Assembly (NCBI GenBank): GCA_014534385.1
Contig: JACVRP010000111.1
Location: forward strand, 1-9,528
Direction of reading: 5' to 3'
Source: Cyanobacteria bacterium Co-bin13
Lineage (GTDB): Bacteria > Cyanobacteriota > Cyanobacteriia > Phormidesmidales > Phormidesmidaceae
Length of the DNA: 9,528 nt
Within the stretch, counting starts at the first letter, position 1; each line of letters begins with the position of its first letter. The notes beneath the pieces were generated by a model. That model was not told the DNA's origin. It was given only the letters and a program-made list of their open reading frames with translations, and searched no databases. A program made the translations under genes and the position numbers. Below, piece after piece: positions 5,944 to 9,528 of this stretch.

Positions 5944-6258
5944 TCAAAACCCAGGGGCAGACCGCTTGAAAAATTCCACCTGGGGTTGCATGGGTTCAGA
6001 GACCATGCCGACGCCTTGAAAGCCCCAGCGGCTTAAAACGGGTTCGAGCTGAGAGGACGCGACCGTTTCAACCGAGAACTTACTGGCCAGATCCGGTGCG
6101 TGGGTATTGAGATAGCTCAGCGCATCGTAGTCGGCAGAAAAAACCAGCAAAAAGCCTGCTGGAGGTGGCTTATCAGGGTCTGGATTGGCCTGGCGGGGCT
6201 TGGCGGCGAGGTAGCTGCCGTCGAGACGCGATCGCAACAGGTAGTAGAGCTGGGACAT
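5944..6258 (-). CDS. Small conserved hypothetical protein coupled to permease gene
   Basis: This 104-residue protein of unknown function resembles small cyanobacterial hypothetical proteins beginning MSQLYYL.R..LDG.YL. It starts with a hydrophobic/basic strand pattern (SQLYYLLRSRLDGSYLAA, 2-19), then a proline-rich linker (24-34) and a mixed alpha/beta part: GFLLVFSADYDALSYLNTHAP (35-55), KFSVETVASSQLEPVLSRWGF (60-80), VGMVSEPMQPQVEFF (83-97). There is no signal peptide, membrane span or cysteine. The start at 6258 is supported by TGAGGAAACTA-ATG: the GAGG ribosome site overlaps the permease stop codon 8 bp upstream, so translation is probably coupled to the permease. That implies matched expression, not necessarily shared function. 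Confidence 0.75.
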   Translation of the reverse strand: MSQLYYLLRSRLDGSYLAAKPRQANPDPDKPPPAGFLLVFSADYDALSYLNTHAPDLASKFSVETVASSQLEPVLSRWGFQGVGMVSEPMQPQVEFFKRSAPGF

Positions 6259-6266
6259 TAGTTTCC

Positions 6267-7328
6267 TCAGTTCATTTCCGACAGCTTAATGCGCGGATCG
6301 CTAAAGCTGAGAGCCAAATCGGCCAGCAGGTTGCCGATAATCAGCAGTGCCGCCCCCATCATCAGGCTAGCCATCACCACATAGAGATCCTGCGACGTGA
6401 CCGCCTGCAAAATCAGGCGACCCAAGCCCGGCCAGTTGAAGAACGTTTCGGTAATAAACGCGCCGCTCAGCAATCCGGCAAATTCAAAGCCCAGCAGGGT
6501 GATCAGGGGGTTAATGGCATTGCGCAGGGCATGAACGTAGATCACGCGGTTCTCTGGCAAACCCTTGGCCCGCGCCGTTTGGATATAGTCCTGTCGCAGC
6601 ACGTCTAGCAGCTGCCCCCGCGTAATCCGCTGCAGCCCGGCAAAGCTGGTGATGGTCAGGGCAATCGTCGGCAAAATCATGTGCCAGAGCACATCAACTA
6701 TCTGGCCAAACCAGGTTAGATCAGCATGGTAAATGCTGGTGCGTCCCCCAATCGGAAATAAAGGGGTCGTCAACTGAGCAAAGTACAGCAGCAGCAAACC
6801 TGTGATGATGGTCGGGAAACCCTGGCCCATGTAGCTCAGTACTCGGAGAAACCGATCCAGGCCGCGATTTTGATGCACCGCCCCAACAATGCCTAGGGGA
6901 AGTGCGATCGCCCAGGTCAACACCAGCGACGCAAACGACAGCAGCAGCGTGTTGGGAATCCGCTCCCACAGCATATCCAGCACAGGCCGCTGGTAGGCAA
7001 AGCTGATGCCAAAGTTGCCCCGCGTCACAATCTGGGTTAGCCAGCGCCAGTACTGCTCCCAAATCGGCCGGTCCAAGCCAAACTGCTGCTCTAGCTGCTG
7101 CAGGGTTTCGGGCGAAAACTGAGGGCTCTGCCGGTACTGGTCCAAAAAGTTGCCCGGCGCAAGCTGAATCACAAAGAAGCTCAGGGCCGAAGCCAGCAGT
7201 AGCGTCAATAGAGCCTGCAGCAGCCGCTTCACGATGTACTGAGTGTTTTCACCCGTGAGGATGCTCACGAAGCGGCTCCAGGCATCGGAGAACCGTTGGG
7301 GATTAGAGGTCGATGGGCTAGAAGTCAT
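6267..7328 (-). CDS. DppB/OppB-type ABC transporter permease
   Basis: This is a plasma-membrane permease subunit of a binding-protein-dependent importer of the dipeptide/oligopeptide/nickel class. It has 353 residues, a little above the usual 300-340 because of a 30-residue cytoplasmic N-terminal extension. Six hydrophobic segments are visible near residues 35-55, 125-150, 170-190, 214-232, 272-294 and 317-343. After the first come the DppB-type external loop with LAPGN (56-60) and the GLDRPIWEQYWRWL segment (84-97). The cytoplasmic EAA loop that docks the ATPase is TARAKGLPENRVIYVHALRN (251-270), with the conserved G256. Other subunits (DppC partner, binding protein, ATPases) are absent from the window, a scattered arrangement often seen in cyanobacteria. 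The true substrate cannot be read from the permease alone. It follows apt by 54 bp and could be read from the apt promoter. The ATG at 7328 has only a weak ribosome site. Confidence 0.92.
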   Translation of the reverse strand: MTSSPSTSNPQRFSDAWSRFVSILTGENTQYIVKRLLQALLTLLLASALSFFVIQLAPGNFLDQYRQSPQFSPETLQQLEQQFGLDRPIWEQYWRWLTQIVTRGNFGISFAYQRPVLDMLWERIPNTLLLSFASLVLTWAIALPLGIVGAVHQNRGLDRFLRVLSYMGQGFPTIITGLLLLYFAQLTTPLFPIGGRTSIYHADLTWFGQIVDVLWHMILPTIALTITSFAGLQRITRGQLLDVLRQDYIQTARAKGLPENRVIYVHALRNAINPLITLLGFEFAGLLSGAFITETFFNWPGLGRLILQAVTSQDLYVVMASLMMGAALLIIGNLLADLALSFSDPRIKLSEMN

Positions 7329-7360
7329 CCAAATCCATCCAAGACAGTAGGCGTGTGGAA

Positions 7361-7394
7361 CGATCTTAGTACTGCGACGATCTTAGTACTGCAA
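7361..7394. repeat. 17-bp tandem duplication at the 3' end of apt
   Basis: CGATCTTAGTACTGCGA (7361-7377) is followed at once by CGATCTTAGTACTGCAA (7378-7394), 16 of 17 bases identical. The second copy contains the last apt codons (Q, Y and stop, on the minus strand), so the first copy is a duplicate of the gene's tail lying in the apt-permease spacer. It looks like a simple slippage duplication. Confidence 0.8.
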
Positions 7395-7895
7395 TAGAGA
7401 CACGATGGGTAAATCGGGCAGATTGTTACGGCCTGCTAACCCCGTTAGCTCAATAATGAAGCCAAAACCGGCGATTTCTGACCCTGTTTTTTTGACCAGT
7501 TCTACCGCCGCCGCCGCCGTTCCCCCTGTTGCAATCAGGTCATCCACAATCAACACCCGACTGCCGGAAGGAAATGCATCCTGGTGCAGCTCCAGGCGGT
7601 CAGTACCATACTCCAGGACGTACTCAGCGCTGTAGGTGGCAGCGGGCAGCTTCCCAGGCTTGCGCACCGGGGCAAAGCCCAGGCCCATTCGACAGGCCAG
7701 CGGCACCCCAAAAATAAAGCCGCGAGACTCAATGCCTGCAATGTAGTCGGGCTTGAGGTCGGCGACCTGCTCTGCCAGCAAATCGACCGTATAGCGCAGC
7801 GCCTCCGGGTGAGACAGCAAGGGGGTAATGTCGCGAAAGAGAATGCCGGGTTTGGGAAAGTCGGGAATCTCTCGGATGTGATCGTTTAAGTCCAT
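7383..7895 (-). CDS. apt: Adenine phosphoribosyltransferase
   Basis: This cytosolic purine-salvage enzyme converts adenine and PRPP to AMP and pyrophosphate. The 170 residues match the usual length of 170-180. IPDFPKPGILFRDITPLL (10-27) is the typical N-terminus, IESRGFIFG (55-63) is the adenine-side motif, VRKPGKLP (77-84) is the flexible loop region, and VLIVDDLIATGGTA (114-127) is the PRPP-binding signature with both acidic residues (D118, D119). The start at 7895 has AGGA 5 nt upstream. The SDR gene upstream is separated by a terminator-like hairpin, so apt probably starts its own transcript and may carry the permease and small gene with it. A 6-bp hairpin (GCTTGC-AAAAA-GCAAGC, 7950-7966) lies in its upstream region, with no known role. 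Confidence 0.96.
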   Translation of the reverse strand: MDLNDHIREIPDFPKPGILFRDITPLLSHPEALRYTVDLLAEQVADLKPDYIAGIESRGFIFGVPLACRMGLGFAPVRKPGKLPAATYSAEYVLEYGTDRLELHQDAFPSGSRVLIVDDLIATGGTAAAAVELVKKTGSEIAGFGFIIELTGLAGRNNLPDLPIVSLLQY

Positions 7896-7984
7896 TGCAG
7901 TCCTGGCTGAAGCAGCCCATCGAAGTCCTTTGCAATGCTAAGGATGTCAGCTTGCAAAAAGCAAGCAGTGGATTTTGTTTCTGA

Positions 7985-8026
7985 GAAAACGCTTGATGCG
8001 TCACGTGCTGCGATGACGCATCAAGC
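7985..8026 (-). terminator. Probable intrinsic terminator of the SDR gene
   Basis: A perfect 13-bp stem, GCTTGATGCGTCA (7991-8003) with TGACGCATCAAGC (8014-8026), has a 10-nt loop. Read on the minus strand it begins 31 nt after the SDR stop codon and is followed by GTTTTCTC. The stem is strong but the T-run is short, so termination may be partial. Confidence 0.65.
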
Positions 8027-8057
8027 TCATTCAAAAAGGATTTCGCCCCCAGAAGGA

Positions 8058-8849
8058 CTACCTCAGCGGCATAGGGCGATTCGGTAAAGGCGAGGCCATC
8101 TGCACCACCCGGTCGAGCAGCCAGGGAGAGAGACGTTGACACCACAGAGCCATCTGGCTCTGCCAGTCCACCAGTATTTCAGGCGATCCTTGGCGTAGAC
8201 CCCGGACTAGAGCCTGGGCCACCTGTTCGGGGGTGGCTGGCTTGACCCAGCGAAACCACTGGAAGTCTTTCACCATGTCGGTGTCGGTAAGGGAGGGCAG
8301 CAGGGCGACAACTTTGACGTTGTAGGGGGCGAGTTCGCTGCGGAGGGCCTGGGTAAAGCCGAGAATGGCGAACTTGGTAGCGGAGTAGGTAGCCATGGTG
8401 GGGGCGGCAACTTTACCCATCAGGCTGGAGACGTTGACGATGTGCCCCTCGCGGCGGGTAGCCATGCGGCGGGCGATCAGGCGAGTGATGGTGTAGAGGC
8501 CGACCAAGTTGGTGGCGATTTCGGTCTGCACATGGGGCAGGCGGGTTTTGAGGAAGGGGGCCTGGTGGGCGACGCCAGCGCAGTTGACGAGTAGGTGAAT
8601 GGGGCCGTGCTGTCGCCAGGCGTGGGCGATGGCGACGTTGACGCTGATGGGGTCAGAGAGGTCGAGGGGGAGGGTGATGGCTTGAGTGTTGAGATATTCG
8701 ATTTCGGTGGCAACTTCTGCCAGGCGGTCTGGGTTGCGGGCGATCAGCAGGATCTTTTGGACGCCTTGGCGGGCCAGTTCGTGTGCGATCGCACGGCCAA
8801 TGCCTCTGGAGGCTCCGGTGACCAGAGCAGTTTTTCCTTCAAAATTCAT
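8058..8849 (-). CDS. Short-chain dehydrogenase/reductase (SDR), substrate unknown
   Basis: This is a classical SDR oxidoreductase of 263 residues. The dinucleotide-binding motif is TGASRGIG (11-18), with R16 as in many NADP(H)-using members; the acidic strand end is LDLSD (62-66); the structural motif is NCAG (89-92). The catalytic tetrad is complete: N114, S142, Y155 and K159 (YSATK). The segment after LLPSLTDTDM (183-192) fits the substrate loop. The C-terminal 60 residues, LVDWQSQMALWCQRLSPWLLDRVVQM (226-251), are amphipathic or hydrophobic and might sit on a membrane, as in several lipid-directed SDRs; this is a weak inference. The start has a strong AGGAG 6 nt upstream. The gene appears to be a single unit, with about 680 bp of non-genic DNA before it and a terminator hairpin after it. 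No pathway partner is adjacent. Confidence 0.93.
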   Translation of the reverse strand: MNFEGKTALVTGASRGIGRAIAHELARQGVQKILLIARNPDRLAEVATEIEYLNTQAITLPLDLSDPISVNVAIAHAWRQHGPIHLLVNCAGVAHQAPFLKTRLPHVQTEIATNLVGLYTITRLIARRMATRREGHIVNVSSLMGKVAAPTMATYSATKFAILGFTQALRSELAPYNVKVVALLPSLTDTDMVKDFQWFRWVKPATPEQVAQALVRGLRQGSPEILVDWQSQMALWCQRLSPWLLDRVVQMASPLPNRPMPLR

Positions 8850-9074
8850 GGTTGACTCCTAATTAGGGGCAGTCAGGTCAGCCGGGGCAGACTGTATCAA
8901 GGTCGTGCGGGGGCTGGGCATGGCTGCGCCTGTAGCTGGAATAGCGAATTTGAGTGGACTAGAAAAGGGCCAGTCGTGGGGTTCAAGCGGCCAAAGTAGA
9001 GAGCGGGGCTGATGAACCTAAGGGCGAATCGGCTTGCAAGCGATGTCGTTGATGGGAGTCGTTGATGGGTGACA

Positions 9075-9092
9075 CTGAGGGGTGAACCTCAG
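9075..9092 (-). promoter_or_regulatory. Hairpin overlapping the stop of a leader-like ORF
   Basis: CTGAGG (9075-9080) and CCTCAG (9087-9092) pair around a 6-nt loop. On the minus strand the stem opens with the TGA stop of the 12-codon ORF just upstream. It is short and has no T-run, so it is not a terminator by itself. Ribosomes stopping on the short ORF would cover it. Confidence 0.3.
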
Positions 9093-9127
9093 ACGCTCAA
9101 AGTAATGCTTGGAACGGGGATTTGCAT
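9089..9127 (-). CDS. Possible 12-aa leader peptide (MQIPVPSITLSV)
   Basis: An ATG preceded by GAGGAGG (9 nt spacer) opens a 12-codon ORF that ends in TGA at a hairpin. The ribosome site is the strongest in the window, which is why so short an ORF is listed. It lies about 240 bp upstream of the SDR gene on the same strand. It could be a regulatory leader, the start of a lost gene, or chance. There is no run of one amino acid codon that would suggest a classical attenuator. Confidence 0.3.
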   Translation of the reverse strand: MQIPVPSITLSV

Positions 9128-9439
9128 GGCGTCTAGCCTCCTCAACCAGGATTTGCAACGACTTGTCCCGACGTTAGCACCGCATTTTGGTAGCTGCAAC
9201 ATAACTTAACGAATGGGCAAAATTGTTACGGTTCTTATCATTTACCTCATAAAACTCTTTCTTAGAAGGTTTTGGTAAGGCTGTTTGCGAGGGGTTATGG
9301 GGAGGTTGATCCCAGTGAGGGATGTGGTTGCATTTTTGCTGAGTGGGATTAAAAAGCTGGTGTGGGTGGGTGGGGAATCTGAGAGAGGTGGCTTGTAGGC
9401 TAAGTTACATTTCGATTTGTGGGGGGTTTGTAATACGTA

Positions 9440-9473
9440 GGGGTTTGAGGGGTTTGGTTGGGTGGCTTTGGGG
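9440..9473 (+). other. G-quadruplex-type motif
   Basis: Four G-runs (GGGG 9440-9443, GGGG 9449-9452, GGG 9460-9462, GGGG 9470-9473) are separated by loops of 5, 7 and 7 nt, which fits the G3+N1-7 rule. Another G6 run lies at 9421-9426, and three tightly spaced runs at 9364-9375. Folding is predicted by pattern only. Confidence 0.5.
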
Positions 9474-9528
9474 TGCGTAAGGCGGGGATTAGCTTCTCCG
9501 CCTGTAGACCTGGCTCGGGGCCTTGCCC

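Larger units (their letters stand above)
8850..9528. other. Long non-genic stretch upstream of the SDR gene
   Basis: I see no convincing full-length gene on either strand. The part nearest the SDR gene (8850-9040) shows nothing recognisable. It is followed by a 13-bp tandem repeat, GTCGTTGATGGGA/T (9045-9057, 9058-9070), and a short leader-like ORF with a hairpin (9075-9143). An AT-rich part (about 9180-9280) is the likeliest promoter zone for leftward transcription, though no clean -35/-10 pair can be called. Beyond 9290 the plus strand is strikingly G-rich, and the minus-strand frames stay open only because of that bias. An imperfect 9-bp hairpin lies at 9480-9503. Confidence 0.6.

Noticed and set aside
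7950..7966. GCTTGC-AAAAA-GCAAGC as a terminator
   Set aside because: The stem is only 6 bp with no clear T-run, and it lies upstream of apt rather than after a gene in the right orientation.
8477..8713. Ser/Thr/Pro-rich 78-residue minus-strand ORF
   Set aside because: It lies wholly inside the SDR gene in another frame, across its conserved NCAG and N114 region. The composition is that of a shadow frame.
9297..9398. Plus-strand 33-residue ORF beginning MGRLIPVRDVV
   Set aside because: The purine run before the ATG is only 2 nt away, too close for a ribosome site, and there is no conservation evidence or context.
9400..9528. Minus-strand reading frame open from the right edge to a stop at 9400 (42 residues), and a longer open frame down to about 9242
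   Set aside because: Both are proline/threonine-rich, match no family I recognise, and are open because the opposite strand is G-rich and so lacks stop codons on this strand. The tail of an edge gene cannot be fully excluded.

Overview
The window looks like chromosomal DNA from a cyanobacterium. Three things support this: a psbQ (CyanoQ) photosystem II lipoprotein gene; several small proteins of cyanobacteria-type families; and nine copies of the HIP1 octamer GCGATCGC (at 307, 1699, 3280, 3798, 4313, 5632, 6228, 6904 and 8785), where chance predicts about 0.15 in 9.5 kb. The moderately high GC and the interspersed hairpin repeats suggest a Leptolyngbya-like filamentous lineage, but that is only an inference.

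Layout. Left edge: the N-terminal two thirds of hisC (minus strand, cut by the edge), then a 350-bp gap holding three hairpin-type interspersed repeats. Next is a small unknown minus-strand gene with a strong terminator. A 180-bp divergent region rich in palindromes separates it from a plus-strand pair: a small XRE-like HTH protein whose stop codon abuts the GTG start of a stand-alone HsdR-N-like PD-(D/E)XK nuclease. A DUF362 gene converges on this pair with 19 bp between stops. Then comes a plus-strand run: folP, psbQ and a ThiO-like FAD amine oxidase. It ends at a 66-bp three-stem repeat, which also faces a minus-strand run read from right to left: SDR oxidoreductase, terminator, apt, DppB/OppB-type permease, and a small unknown protein coupled to the permease. 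The last 680 bp have no convincing full-length gene. They hold a 12-codon leader-like ORF with a strong Shine-Dalgarno sequence and a hairpin at its stop, and a G-quadruplex-type motif.

How the genes work together. Most are unlinked housekeeping functions (histidine, folate, adenine salvage, PSII assembly, peptide-type transport), as is usual in cyanobacterial genomes where operons are short. The part closest to an accessory system is the HTH plus nuclease pair, with its palindromic upstream region that could be an autoregulatory operator. No HsdM/HsdS partner, CRISPR array, transposase, tRNA or rRNA is visible. I found no clearly new multi-gene system; the findings are modest and ranked accordingly.
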